In this document: piece after piece, positions 21,161 through 31,360 of the stretch
Position numbering within the stretch: the first letter of the stretch is position 1
How the letters are laid out: every line of letters starts with the position of its first letter
Assembly: GCA_947579605.1 (NCBI GenBank)
Contig: OX388328.1
Coordinates: forward strand, 13,185,684-13,249,683
From: Athripsodes cinereus
Taxonomy: Eukaryota > Arthropoda > Insecta > Trichoptera > Leptoceridae
Length of the DNA stretch: 64,000 bases
Direction: 5' to 3'
Position numbers and translations under genes: made by a program
The notes under the pieces: model-generated
Databases searched by the model: none
The model's input: only the letters and a program-made list of their open reading frames with translations
What the model was told of the DNA's origin: nothing

Positions 21161-21609
21161 TAATATGTTAATAACTATAAAACAAAAGAAAAAATAATTA
21201 TAAAAAATGTATTCATGATGGTTGTAAGTCATCACTGAATGTCATTTTATCTTTCCCTTAAATTTAGGTATAAAATAGTTTTGAGATAATGATGTTTAGT
21301 GGATATAAACATAATTACCAAATTAATGGTGTACGGGTTGATCTTGGTATAAGGAATTGAAATGTTAAGGTCAGTTATTAGTTTTATTAGTGATGAATAA
21401 CTTTTAATCCAAGATTCTTTAAAAAATAGCCATTAAATTGACAGTTCAATGAGTTTAAATCACGATTAGAGTTGTATATTAATCAAACACGTAGAAACTT
21501 TCATTCATCTCACAAATTTCACGGCATTTTATCACAAAAACTGTAAAAGGTCTAAGTAAAGATCACTTATATCTATAATGTATTAATAAAACAAGATATA
21601 TAGTTACTC

Positions 21610-21675
21610 CACCGTTGACTTTATGAATTTGCGAGCTGACTTTCAAGAGCTTCCGCTCTCATCTTCAGGCAAAAG
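21610..21675 (-). ncRNA. Hammerhead-like core (CTGAAGA - stem - GAAA)
   Basis: On the minus strand CTGAAGATGAGAGCGGAAGC is followed by TCTTGAAAGTCAGCTCG. AGAGC and GCTCT pair as a five-base stem II capped by GGAA, between CUGAAGA (complement of 21662-21668) and GAAA. This matches the conserved CUGANGA...GAAA part of hammerhead ribozymes. The stems I and III and a cleavage site are not clear, so catalysis is unproven. Related copies: 2427, 28.25, 55.66 kb. Confidence 0.3.
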
Positions 21676-21689
21676 TAAACTTGTTTTTA

Positions 21690-21825
21690 CTTTTTTTTTT
21701 TTTTTTTTTTCTTTCTTTTTTTTTTTTTTAAAGATATATCTGGGTTTTGGTAATAAACCCAAATACAACCCTATACACCTTTCACACTAAGTTAAAAGCT
21801 TGTGCCGTGAAAGGGGTTATATAAT
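21690..21825 (-). mobile_element. SINE-A copy, 5'-truncated, long poly(A)
   Basis: About 40 bases of T with a few C (poly(A) of a minus-strand insert) lead into AGATATATCTGGGTTTTGG, ACAACCCTATACACCTTTC, AAAGCTTGTGCCGTGAAAG. The tRNA-like head is missing. Confidence 0.65.
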
Positions 21826-21974
21826 GAGTTACAATCCATTGGATTGGTCTGCAACGAGTTTGGTTTTTCTTCTCCATTCGTCTCTATTCTCAGCCAGTCT
21901 TTTTAGCTCTACGTATGAGCTACAGTTCATGTCCCTCTTCAGTAACAGTGGAATAACCATGCATCTTGTTTTAT

Positions 21975-22385
21975 CAGTTTCGGTCGGTGGATGGCGCTGG
22001 TAGTAGCTGCCTGAAACCTCTGACGTCTCATTTTTCAAAATTTAATATTATTATCTTATACCTAATAAATTGTTCAAATTAAAAAAAATTTCATACATTT
22101 TTTAGTGTCAATAGTTTTATAAAGTTTAATTTTTGGGTGTAATTATTTTAAAACCAGTTAAAAATTTCAAATTTAAAAATGTGAATTAGTGAATTTGTGA
22201 CAATTAATAATATCTACCTTCAATTGGAACTCACATAAAATTCTCGTAGTCAAATTTGTGACAATCAAGTGTTTTCAAAATTTTATAATAGTTAAATAAA
22301 ATAGTAGGCGCCCTTGAGACGGTCTAGGGACTGTTAAACGGCGTCAAAACAAAATCATCCATAATCATCATCATCATCAATAAAT
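21975..22385 (+). repeat. Repeat Q copy
   Basis: GGTCGGTGGATGGCGCTGG through GGGACTGTTAAACGGCGTC and an (ATC)n tail, as at 6258. It is longer than the 6.3 kb copy and includes the block later duplicated in tandem. Confidence 0.6.
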
Positions 22386-22827
22386 TATTACTATGAACTT
22401 CCACCAAGAAACGTTGGTCGCTGAATAAAACTTTACTTATTTCTATCGTTGCATATAGTAGGTACTCATCGCTTCCGTCACTGTCATACAACCAGTTAAA
22501 AATTTCAAATTTAAAAATGTGAATTAGTGAATTTGTGACAATTAATAATATCTACCTTCAATTGGAACTCACATAAAATTCTCGTAGTCAAATTTGTGAC
22601 AATCAAGTGTTTTCAAAATTTTATAATAGTTAAATAAAATAGTAGGCGCCCTTGAGACGGTCTAGGGACTGTTAAACGGCGTCAAAACAAAATCATCCAT
22701 AATCATCATCATCATCAATAAATTATTACTATGAACTTCCACCAAGACACGTTGGTCGCTGAATAAAACTTTACTTATTTCTATCGTTGCATATAGTAGG
22801 TACTCATCGCTTCCGTCACTGTCATAC
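22152..22827. repeat. 338-bp tandem duplication, nearly identical copies
   Basis: 22152-22489 and 22490-22827 are direct copies beginning AACCAGTTAAAAATTTCAA. The only difference I see is AAGAAACG versus AAGACACG near 22410 and 22748. The unit contains the 3' half of repeat Q and the start of the LINE-1 fragment (CGCTTCCGTCACTGTCATAC). The near identity means the duplication is recent or maintained by exchange. Confidence 0.9.
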
Positions 22828-22879
22828 AATAATAACTCTTCTATTCAATATTGTGCTCAACACATGTCCGTCCTGCAGG

Positions 22880-25102
22880 GTCTAGTTCAGTGGTTCTTAA
22901 CCTGGGTTCGATCGAACCCCAGGGGTTCGGTGATTCAGTCTTGGGGGTTCGGTGAAAATCATTTTAAAGGCAAGATAGTTTTGCGAGTTGGAAAAAGAAA
23001 AAAATACTCCGATAATTTCTTCAAACCGACTTTGTTGTGAAAATGACATGAAAGTGTCACTTGCCAAGGTAAAGCCGCGAATTTCTGAATTAGTTTCTGA
23101 AAGGTAACAGCAGAAGTCACACTGATATAAAGTAAATATTAATTAATATGTTTCATGTTTTGATTTAATAATTATTAAAATTTAATGTATTGATCTTTGT
23201 TTTTTTTATTTTTTTTCATTTTGTACACCTGATATGCCCGGTATAGTAGGTATTGTGCCGAAAAGTTATCATTAAAAATTATAATTGTTATTTCGAAAGT
23301 GGTATTGAAATACCGAAATAAACAATGCAGTTATATGAGAACTCTGAAAATCCGAACATTAAAAATATCCCTGCACTTAAAAGGTACCTGCGTTAATATT
23401 GTTCTTAATTGTTTACTAATCTTCGTACCTATATTCAAAATATCATTGTTTATTTAAATTTGTACCTACATAACAACAGGGGTAATAAAATAATAATAAC
23501 TCAAAGGATTAAGGCGCATTCATTGTGTACATACTTCGGCTAATTGTTTTTTAAAATGAATATTCTAGAATGCGTTTGTATTATTGTTATTATTTAGTAT
23601 CTGCTTGGTTGGATTTTTTTATACCTACACTTCGAGATATTGAATGTCGATATCGATGATATATTTTGAATTATGTAAACGACTCTTTAGGTATGAATTT
23701 TAATTTTATTGTAACATACGTAGTTTGAGTATTTAATTATCTACCTAAAGGGTTGTATTGTGTTGATGTGTAATAGGATAAGATGTGTAGGTATTTTATG
23801 ATTTGTGCTATGCGAAAAGACGCTATAATTAATAATGGTGATAATGGACACAAGAAATGTTTTATATTTAATATCAGTGCAAGAGACGCTTTAAATATTC
23901 ATATGTGAATTAATTAATAATTATAAATCAGCGCATTGGACGCTTAACAATATCAAACTTATTTGTAAATATTTATTTCATCATGTACATAATTCCTGGA
24001 ATGCAGACAAGGGTGCAGGTGTACTCGCAATACAATGGAACTTGCGGTGAGCGTGTATTGGTATTCAATTAGCCAATCACGGCGCTGCACAGAGATGCAT
24101 CACAGCGTAGGAGGGGTATATGACCAACCCCTCTCTACACCACTCAAGGAACAGCGGAGAAATGTCCTTGAAAGATCAGTTAGTCTCCATCAGCCATCAG
24201 TGGTGAACAGTTATCATCAGCGAGCAGTGAGTCGTAAACAGGCGTCCTTGGTATAAGGATCGCTCCTGCCATCACTCATCAGCTGACCTTCAGAGAGACA
24301 AGTGTCTCTAGTCATTGGGCTTCAGTTGAGTTGAGATATTCTCCTCCTGAAGCCATGACGTGCCAACTTCGTACCTGTGTAGGCTGTTAATTGCCTCCAG
24401 AAGCCTCGGCGTAGGGCTTCGCCCTACCAGCACTGCGCCCAGGGGCGCCTTCTTCAACTTGTTTTGCCTTTAAGCATTTTCATGCTTAAGGCCCCCTCAA
24501 CGTGGGATCCGTTTGCTCGTCAGCGTAAAGTGAAAATTAATTTATTTTGAAAGTGCTTCGTTTCTTAATTGAACTAGTTATCAAGTGTGTTAATTATTTT
24601 TAATGGGGATAATTACGTGTGCACAGACAATACGGGGTAGTGAGTAAGTTGTAGTATTGTCTAGCCTTGTTTTTGAGTGTTTGTAATAGTGGTAAGAATT
24701 TTTTTATTTTTAATTAAATGTTTATTTGAATCTAAAATTGTCTTTTACACATTTGTCCATTTAATTACAGATAACTTGTCGTCTCTTAATTTATATAGCC
24801 TCACTGTATAATTTAATCGAGACCATTTCATTGTTTTAACTCCTGGAGTGCTGTGGGTAGCCCAGTAGAGTCTCAGCCGTTGGCATTTTTGGCATAATAT
24901 TTTATTTATTTTATCCTCAACCAAAACCATATTTTCACCATCTTTCACCCCCCACATATCACACCTATATATAAATATATACCATGTTTCGAATTTGTAA
25001 AAATCTATTTTTATTTTTCAAATTAGGAGGGGGTTCGGTGAATGTATATGTAACTGGTGGGGTTCGGTACCCCCAAAAAGGTTAAGAACCACTGGTCTAG
25101 TT
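22880..25102. mobile_element. hAT transposon, 2.2 kb, without transposase frame
   Basis: GTCTAGTT at 22880-22887 recurs at 25095-25102. The element (22888-25094) starts CAGTGGTTCTTAACCTGGG and ends AGGTTAAGAACCACTG, a 16-bp inverted terminus typical of hAT transposons. Subterminal GGGGTTCGGTG boxes occur near both ends. No hAT transposase motifs are visible in any frame, so it relies on a relative. The interior has a GC-richer block at 24000-24540. It is inserted in a LINE-1 fragment. Confidence 0.9.
24000..24545 (+). promoter_or_regulatory. GC-richer block inside the hAT element, possible promoter/leader
   Basis: This block is far less AT-rich than the rest of the element. It contains GGGGTATATGACCAACCCC (TATA-like, about 24115) followed by CAGTTAGTCTCC, and later GGCGTAGGGCTTCGCCCTAC and GCCTTTAAGCATTTTCATGC, TTAAGGC, both able to form hairpins. 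A donor-like GTGGTAAGAA (24690) and acceptor-like TTTAATTACAG (24769) follow. I read it as the leftover promoter and leader of the parent transposon, or as captured host sequence. Confidence 0.3.
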
Positions 25103-25426
25103 TATAATATTATGGTTTTGCCATTTAATCCTCGGACGGGTACATCTCCGAACACCACTCTTCTTAGTCATTCTGTCCTCGCTCTCATTCAACTTTAATT
25201 CCACCACACTCATCACGTTTGACGCTGTGACGCACTTTATCTTTCAGAATTTTACCACACATTCTTCTCGATAAGCTCATTTCGAGAGAGAATAAAAGAG
25301 ATTGTAACAATAATCCTCGCCATCGCTACTATTGAATTTAATAAGATATTGTTAAAGTCTGTCTCATGTGTGAAGTTTTATTAATAATAATAATAATACC
25401 TACTGCCTTACAGTATACTGAAAAAC

Positions 25427-26182
25427 GGGAACTAATTATTTGATCGGCTATTAATCCATTCGTTCGGCAAGAAAAAATCAGCATTTAAGTCATTTGCGCA
25501 GCAAACAATGTTTTAATCGGCAATAAATAAAAAATAATCGCAACACTTGTTTTACAAACAAACTTGGTTATATCAGCAAATTAACAAATTTTAACAGCTT
25601 AATAAATAATCCCACAACAAAATAATTAATTGACCAGCAGAATTGTTATTTGAGCAGCAGAATTATTATTTGAGCAGCAGAATTATTATTTGACCGGCAG
25701 AAAATATTAGATAAACAATATTTTTCACACACCGATTTACCTTCGGATCCACATGAAGTTTTTGTGATTTCTTACCAAATTAATGATGACTACGAAAATA
25801 ATGCCAGATCTAACTGAAATGTCGAAAAACGCTTGAATCGTTGGTAGATGCTACATATAAAATCACATAAAAAGATGCTACATACAAAGATTTATTATTT
25901 GAACAAGATTAAAAATTTAGCTTTCACAAGTTGAATTAAAATAAGCTCACGGTTTGCTGCTCATTTATTTATTTTGCTGCACAAATAATCATTATGCTGG
26001 TCAAATAATAATTTTGCTGGTCGATTAAATTTAGAGTTTTACAATATCATATTATTTACAATAGAAATATAATTTTCTCGCTGGGCGTAAGTAGCATATC
26101 AAAATGATATATTTGTCGACAGAATACATTTTTCTGCTGAACAAAACTTCAATATTATGCTGATCGTTTAAATGATAGCCCT
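25427..26182. mobile_element. DNA transposon with clustered subterminal GACCAGCA motifs
   Basis: Ends: GGGAACTAATTATTTGATCG on the left, mirrored loosely by the complement of GATCGTTTAAATGATAGCCC on the right. Left-side motifs TTGACCAGCAGAATTGTTAT and TTTGAGCAGCAGAATTATTA (about five, 25440-25700) are directed rightward; the same motif occurs inverted on the right (TTTTGCTGGTCGATT, ATGCTGGTCAAATAATAA, TGCTGCACAAATAATCATTA; 25970-26160). Such opposed arrays are transposase-binding subterminal repeats in several DNA transposon families. No transposase. Confidence 0.55.
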
Positions 26183-26282
26183 AAAAAACATACAGAAAAA
26201 ATTGAGAGTCTTACTCTTTTCAGGGAATGAAACAATTAATCTTAAAGTGAATTGAAAATATTCATAATGTGATTTGTTAAAC

Positions 26283-26345
26283 AATAATTGGTCTCCCACT
26301 CTTCTCCGTAAGTTTTCGAGTGTCCTACTGTAAAGCACAGGATGG
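26283..26345 (-). repeat. Repeat H, fragment
   Basis: GGTCTCCCACTCTTCTCCGT and AAGTTTTCGAGTGTCCTACT: the H end block in reverse orientation. Confidence 0.5.
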
Positions 26346-26394
26346 TCTTCGTTCTGGAGAAAGCTTCACCAGTGACACATTCTCCAGACCAATC

Positions 26395-26445
26395 GTCAGC
26401 CTCGGGGGGACCTGATATGCCACCAAGAGAAGAATAGATCAAGGG
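26395..26445 (+). pseudogene. LINE-2 ORF extreme C-terminus
   Basis: ATCGTCAGCCTCGGGGGGAC and TGATATGCCACCAAGAGAAG encode IVSLGGPDMPPREE stop, matching VIANVGGPDVAKEED at 3380. Confidence 0.5.
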
Positions 26446-26930
26446 ATATGGCAGGAATAGTTTAAATTCAAATATTTTAAATTAAAAAAAGACATTTTAA
26501 AATTCATCAGTAATGAGGTTCACCATTCATTCTGAAAGTCTTATATTTCGTTGACACGTTAAGGACAGCTTGCTGCAGAGCAAAGCTCTTTAATTAAAAA
26601 AGACATTTTAATATTCATCAGTAATGAGGTTCACCATTCATTCTGAAAGTCTTATTTTTCGTTGACACGTTAAGGACAGCTTGCATGTTTATAACATGCT
26701 GAAGTATATACCAAGGGATATGGCAGGAATAGTTTAAAATTCAAATATGTTTAATTAAAAAAAAACGTCAATTTCCATTTAAAAATTCATCATAGATGAG
26801 GTTTGCCTTTCATCCTGAAAGTCTTACATTTTATTGGCCCGGAGAGGATAGCTTGCATGTCTATTACATGCAGTTGGTCTGTTGGCTACCCCAGTTGTAG
26901 GATAATATGCCGTGATAGTAGTAGTAGTAG
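26433..26930 (+). repeat. Repeat H segment present two to three times in tandem
   Basis: GACATTTTAAAATTCATCAG, TAATGAGGTTCACCATTCAT and GTTGACACGTTAAGGACAGC at 26491 recur with few changes at 26602, period 111. A third, diverged copy follows the second AAGGGATATGGCAGGAATAG (26440, 26704) and continues into AGAGGATAGCTTGCATGTCT, ATGCAGTTGGTCTGTTGGC, GATAATATGCCGTGATAG, which is the sequence amplified at 43.4 kb. Ends in (TAG)n. Confidence 0.7.
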
Positions 26931-26999
26931 GGAATTGAAAAAATATTTTTTTTTTTTGTTTTTTGGTGATGTTTTTCTAATATTATAATAACAACACTG

Positions 27000-27060
27000 T
27001 CTTATAGAGATGCTGGAAAAATATAGAGAAAAGAGTGGGAGACAAGAAGATAGGAAGAAG
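27000..27060 (+). repeat. Repeat H, fragment
   Basis: AGAGAAAAGAGTGGGAGACA matches the H end block. Confidence 0.35.
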
Positions 27061-27289
27061 AATAATGTATATAATATATAAGTATAAGTAAGATATATAT
27101 GACATTATGTATGTAACCAATTTGCCACAAAATTTATGAAGGCAATGTTAGGTTATGTTGTTGTAAGCATACACATAGTTACGTAGAATGTATACCTATT
27201 CTGGTTGGAGGGATTTCATACATGTAGCCTTGCGGCGTATTGGGTAACTACAGTGGCGTAACTAAATTCTTTTTTGAGGCTAAGGCACA

Positions 27290-27470
27290 CTATTTATTTA
27301 TCGTGTCGAAACCCAGAACTCAAACTAATCTCCAGTACTGTGCTAAACGCACAGCAGATGGAGATGCGTCAAAAATATCCTCCATAGTGCATGTGACAGG
27401 GCACAATGGACACTTCAACAAGTGTGGCATGGTCTGTGTTGCACCACAGTCACAGGCACACTGATAAACA
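27290..27470 (-). pseudogene. LINE reverse transcriptase C-terminus (jockey-like), second copy
   Basis: On the minus strand: CACDCGATQTMPHLLKCPLC, VTCTMEDIFDASPSAVRLA, QYWRLV stop. It agrees with 16363-16540 at most positions, including the stop and the flank CGACACGATAAAT, and carries its own substitutions. Confidence 0.7.
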
Positions 27471-27521
27471 ATATAACTAAAGATATATTCAGGTTTTTAT
27501 GGTCTTTATTTTTGTCTATCT

Positions 27522-27690
27522 ATCTATCTATTCCCTCACGCCGTATCCCAAGTGGGTTATGCAGAGAGAACGGAACGCCATATAGATCTGTCCTTACATA
27601 CTTCTTTCGCTTCTCATACAATTTCTCATGCACGCACGTTGATTTTTCTTACTCAATACACGGCCGTCCTTGAGAATTTGATCTACATCT
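27522..27690 (-). pseudogene. LINE-1 3' fragment
   Basis: CTATCTATCTATTCCCTCAC (tail), GCCGTATCCCAAGTGGG, TACTTCTTTCGCTTCTCA, ACACGGCCGTCCTTGAGAA: the reverse complement of the LINE-1 C-terminus (HVDQILKDGRVLSKKNQRAC). Confidence 0.65.
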
Positions 27691-28135
27691 TTATCTTTGT
27701 GTTGTCTGATTATTGGGATCTCGGTGTAGTTGTTATTATTTTTTCGAATTTTCAGTGAGCTGTCGCCATTTTTAGGAGTTTTGATTCTAGATTTACAACC
27801 AGACAACAGTAATATTAAACATGTTGGAACAAGCTGCCTCTGTGTCTGCGAGAGGAGGTGAATGGAGAGAGTTTTAAAAGAGGGCTGAAGACACACCTTT
27901 TTGCTGGGAGTTTCGGGTGATGGATACGATATACGGCGCCCTTGAGGTCATGTTATGAGTAACCGGAGCTTTACAAATTGTCCATATATTTACATAATAA
28001 TTAATTATGTCACTAAATAAATTATAAAAAATGATGTTAATTGTAAAATTCACCATTGTGTGAGGTTATACATATTATGTAAATTTAACAGATGAAACTA
28101 CCATATAAGGCTTATAAATGACAACGTTACCTTAT
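27691..28135. other. No gene seen
   Basis: GTGTCTGCGAGAGGAGGTGA and GGGCTGAAGACACACCTTTT (27845-27900) look like a LINE 3' UTR, but no family was assigned. Confidence 0.3.
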
Positions 28136-28137
28136 TC

Positions 28138-28185
28138 GATAGTGCCCCAAACGGGACTTGAGCCCGCATCCCTAACGCCTTTTTT
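28138..28185 (-). mobile_element. Degraded tRNA-like SINE remnant
   Basis: On the minus strand GGATGCGGGCTCAAGTCCCG ends in TTTGGGGCACT, resembling a T arm with box B and an acceptor strand. Box A is not seen. Confidence 0.3.
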
Positions 28186-28239
28186 CTGCCAGAAGAAAAG
28201 CTTTTTTAGGAAAAGTGAAAAATGGAAAAAAACGTTTCT

Positions 28240-28335
28240 TCTAGTGAAAAAAAAACTTTAATTCTAATCGCCTGAAGATGAAGTCGAGAGTCTCCGGAAA
28301 CTAGTAAGCGTAATCAACAAAGTTAAGTGAAAGTT
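28240..28335 (+). repeat. CTGAAGATGA...GAAA element fragment
   Basis: CCTGAAGATGAAGTCGAGAG, TCTCCGGAAACTAGTAAGCG and ATCAACAAAGTTAAGTG. It shares the CTGANGA...GAAA layout and the TCAACAAAGT-type end with 2427 and 21.6 kb. Confidence 0.35.
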
Positions 28336-28339
28336 AACT

Positions 28340-28935
28340 AAATAGTGAGAATGGTGGAATTGGTGAACGTTGTCCATGGACACTGAAAGTGATCACTTAA
28401 GCCAGCCTAGAGCCAATTCGTAAGCGTTGGGACATCTTTCTCACTTCTTCTGATTAGATTTTACACAATGTTGCAATGTGTAAACATGGTTCTCCAATCA
28501 AGGTTTCTGATTGGTTTTGTCATCTGCATCCAAATCCGGTTAAACAATAAAAAAATTAGTAAATATTCTAAACATTTGTTGCTGACTGGTCGAACTAGCA
28601 ACCGATAAAGTATTGAACTTAATTGTTCCAGCGCCATTTAGACGGGAGATCGCGATCTATTTGAGATCTGAAAAATGAGATCCCAAAAAGATGGTTGCTT
28701 CTAAGGTATGCATAAAGCGTCTCTCGATTGGTGGACCTTAAATCGTGACAGTGAGAATGGTGGAATTGGTGAACGTTGTCCATGGACACTGAAAGTGATC
28801 ACTTTAGCCAGCCTAGAGCCAATTCGTAAGCGTTGGGACACCTTTCTCACTTCTTCCGATTAGATTTTACACAATGCTGCATTGTGTAAACATGGTTCTC
28901 CAATCGAGGTTTCTGATTGGTTTTAACTAAATAGT
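28340..28935 (+). repeat. Two direct copies of repeat R
   Basis: GAGAATGGTGGAATTGGTGA, ACGTTGTCCATGGACACTGA, CAGCCTAGAGCCAATTCGTA and TGTAAACATGGTTCTCCAAT occur at 28349-28520 and again at 28751-28925, about 400 bp apart and nearly identical. The spacer contains ATTCTAAACATTTGTTGCTG, AGATCGCGATCTATTTGAG and TCTCGATTGGTGGACC. Confidence 0.7.
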
Positions 28936-29078
28936 GTTTTTTTTTACAATTCACCTTAGATTTCTTTGTTAAAATGTTACGGTACATTTAATGTTTTATT
29001 GGCATAATATTATAGATATTTGAACTGTATTTGATTCTATATGCTTATTTGAGGAAATAAACTAATTTTAATGAAGAT

Positions 29079-29241
29079 AATATTTAAATTAAATCAAACA
29101 CTGTTTAATTCCACTATGAGATTGTTTTAATTATAAGATCGTTTGTACTACAATGTAGTCATCATCAGTAATAACACAATACTATTGTTATAAAACAATC
29201 TCATAGTGGAATGAAACAGTGTTTGATTTAATTTAAATATT
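29079..29241. repeat. Inverted repeat of about 52-bp arms
   Basis: AATATTTAAATTAAATCAAA, CACTGTTTAATTCCACTATG, AGATTGTTTTA on the left is mirrored by TAAAACAATCTCATAGTGGA, ATGAAACAGTGTTTGATTTA, ATTTAAATATT on the right around a spacer of about 55 bp. No target duplication recognised; probably a small foldback MITE. Confidence 0.7.
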
Positions 29242-29830
29242 AGGTATCTTTTATAATGCATTTCCACAAAGTTACACTTGAAAATATAGAATATTTAATT
29301 TGAATGATTTGGTCGCAACGTTATGGTAGCTTTTAAACATTATTAAGAATGTTGTTTTACACTCTAAAACCTAGATTTATTAATATTAAAGACCCCAGTT
29401 AAAAAAGTGTGAATACAACATTGACAAGATTATTTGAAAGTATTATTAAGAAAACCACAAAAAGGAAATGGATTTGAATTCCTTTACCTCTTAAGGTAGT
29501 TCATTATATAAAGAATTGTTAAATACACAAAAAAAAATCGTCTTAAGTAAAGGTGTGCCGCCACTGTCTTTTTTAGGACAATTTATCGTTCAGGAGACCC
29601 AATATAATTCTTGTCCCTGTCCCAAATATACTTACATGTGTACCCCCTCTACCTAACTATGTATAATATAATATACTTCATACTACTTCTACATATATAC
29701 ATATAACATTTGTTATTTTTACTAGTTTAAACCCGCTTTTGCACGGAGAACAATTTTTATGTTTCATTAACATAATATTATCCACAAAGCACTAACTCCA
29801 TCATGTCATAAACAAACGAATTGTCTTCTT
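29242..29830. other. No gene seen
   Basis: AT-rich sequence; nothing recognised. Confidence 0.35.
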
Positions 29831-29834
29831 CGTG

Positions 29835-30110
29835 CCATATATGGATCAGAACAGGAGTGGGACGCACTAGGAAGAATCTTCAGACATGGGGTTTGGCTGA
29901 GAGCATGGTGTGTTACTGTGGAGAGGAACAAAATACTGTACTGGGCACCTCCTGACATGTCCAATGGCTCCCAGACAGTGTCATTGGGAGGAATTCGTGG
30001 AGCGAACTCATCTGGGGGGAGCTGCAAGAAAGGTCGTGGCTTTCTGAGTGGGAATGGGAATATAGTTTTAAATGTTTTTTTTTTATCGTTTGCTGACCGA
30101 CACAAAATGA
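29835..30110 (+). pseudogene. LINE ORF C-terminus with frameshifts
   Basis: The plus strand gives IRTGVGRTRKNLQTWGLAES and MVCYCGEEQNT in one frame, then GHLLTCPMAPRQCHWEEFVE in another. GR...WGL..S..C.CG...Q...HLL.CP is the zinc-knuckle tail of R1/jockey-like LINE proteins. At least one frameshift lies near 29930. The minus-strand frame over the same bases is a shadow. Confidence 0.65.
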
Positions 30111-30310
30111 AGAAGATATGAATTAATTTTTTCCATTGTTATGTCATTTTTGTATCTATACATATTTTTTAAATATATGTGAACACGTAAAAGGTCTATC
30201 GTGTGAATTTCCAAAATAAAATGTAAATATGAAACATTCGTAATGGGTGTCACTTTATTTCATAACTACCGAATTGAAAATGTTTAAATTATCTTATTTG
30301 TGATGTTTTA
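30111..30310. other. No gene seen
   Basis: AT-rich, possibly the 3' UTR of the LINE upstream. Confidence 0.25.
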
Positions 30311-30480
30311 TGAATATCTGCCTTTTACAGGACACTCGAAAACTTGTGAAAAAGAGTGGAATACATATTTTCTTGTTCTCCTGTTTAGTGGGTTTGGAGC
30401 CGAGTATGTGTTGGATATGTATCCTATATTTCAACCCGCCTACTAGGATCATCTTCAAGGATTTCTTACTATGCAATAAA
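30311..30480 (+). repeat. Repeat H, fragment
   Basis: TGCCTTTTACAGGACACTCG, AAAACTTGTGAAAAAGAGTG match the H end block; the following TTGGAGCCGAGTATGTG stretch is unique. Confidence 0.45.
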
Positions 30481-30747
30481 TAATAAAAATGTTTTATTCT
30501 ACAATTGGATTTCTTTCGTCATAAATCATTATAAATCACCCTTACTTACAATTTTTGTAACACCTTAGCCTATTGTAATACACCTTTTGTTTTCAATTAT
30601 TTTATTTTATTATATTTTTTGTCAATATGTTATAACAATATAAGGGCCGATCTTATAAACATTATATAAAATATCCGTTAGCATTTTGGTAAGTTGCTGA
30701 CGGATGGCAGTTTGTGAGCCAAACAAACCGACGGGTGTTTAATAATA

Positions 30748-30904
30748 TTAAGGGTTGTAGTTTAGGGGAGGATTTTGTCGGGGGGAGCCCATAAGGCAAA
30801 TCCTGAGTCCTCCCTTTGAATTTTTCTTTTGTTTCGTTGAGTCTGGATGATATAGGAGCTCAGCTCTTAAAACATCCAGGGGAAAGTGGTGGGAAAACCC
30901 TTAA
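30748..30904. mobile_element. TTAA-flanked MITE, 149 bp
   Basis: TTAA (30748-30751) then GGGTTGTAGTTTAGGGGAGG at the left; GGGAAAACCC then TTAA (30901-30904) at the right. A relative of 155 bp with the same borders is at 36691-36845 (CGGTTGTATTTAATTTCAGG ... GTAACCC). Two related copies each bounded by TTAA support piggyBac-like mobilisation. Confidence 0.55.
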
Positions 30905-31099
30905 TGGGTGTTTAATAAAACGTATTTGACCATTCGTCATCCACATGTTAAATAAACTGTTTTGCTATGATTTTTTGTTATTTTATGCATAGCAACGGTC
31001 AAATAAACACGCATTATTGAAGTTTTACCTCGCAGCATTGTGTAATCACGTTTGAAAAATATGTGTGTGTGTGCTGATCCTGGCTATTTAACAACAATA

Positions 31100-31360
31100 T
31101 CTCTTATGAGAAGTGAGGCATTACAGATACACTGTATATTAATAGAGAAATTACCTTTTCTATAGCGAACAAAGAAATGTCTATAGTCAGTGTTATTTCG
31201 TTCATCGATGGCAACGGTTTGCTGAAATCGATCGCGATATATATACAATCAAGTAATAAAAGTGCATTGTGGAATAGATACTCGTTTAAAAACATTCAAA
31301 ATGTTTCGAAACTTTTACATAGTTAATCCTTCAAAAATAGATGAAATTGTGACACATTGA
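31100..31360. mobile_element. Repeat P, third copy
   Basis: TCGATGGCAACGGTTTGCTG, AAATCGATCGCGATATATA, CAATCAAGTAATAAAAGTGC, TTTAAAAACATTCAAAATG and ACATAGTTAATCCTTCAAAA follow the order of the P palindrome at 32.37 kb but here without the inverted second arm. Confidence 0.6.

Larger units (their letters stand above)
22795..25290 (-). pseudogene. LINE-1 fragment split by the hAT element
   Basis: Left part 22795-22887: CGCTTCCGTCACTGTCATAC and CAACACATGTCCGTCCTGCA. Right part 25103-25290: CCATTTAATCCTCGGACGG, CATTCTGTCCTCGCTCTC and TCTTCTCGATAAGCTCATTT. Together they are the reverse complement of the LINE-1 segment found whole at 33.48-33.80 kb, with the 2.2 kb hAT element in between. Confidence 0.75.

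Noticed and set aside
29806..30105. Minus-strand 99-residue frame
   Set aside because: Antisense of the LINE C-terminus at 29835-30110.
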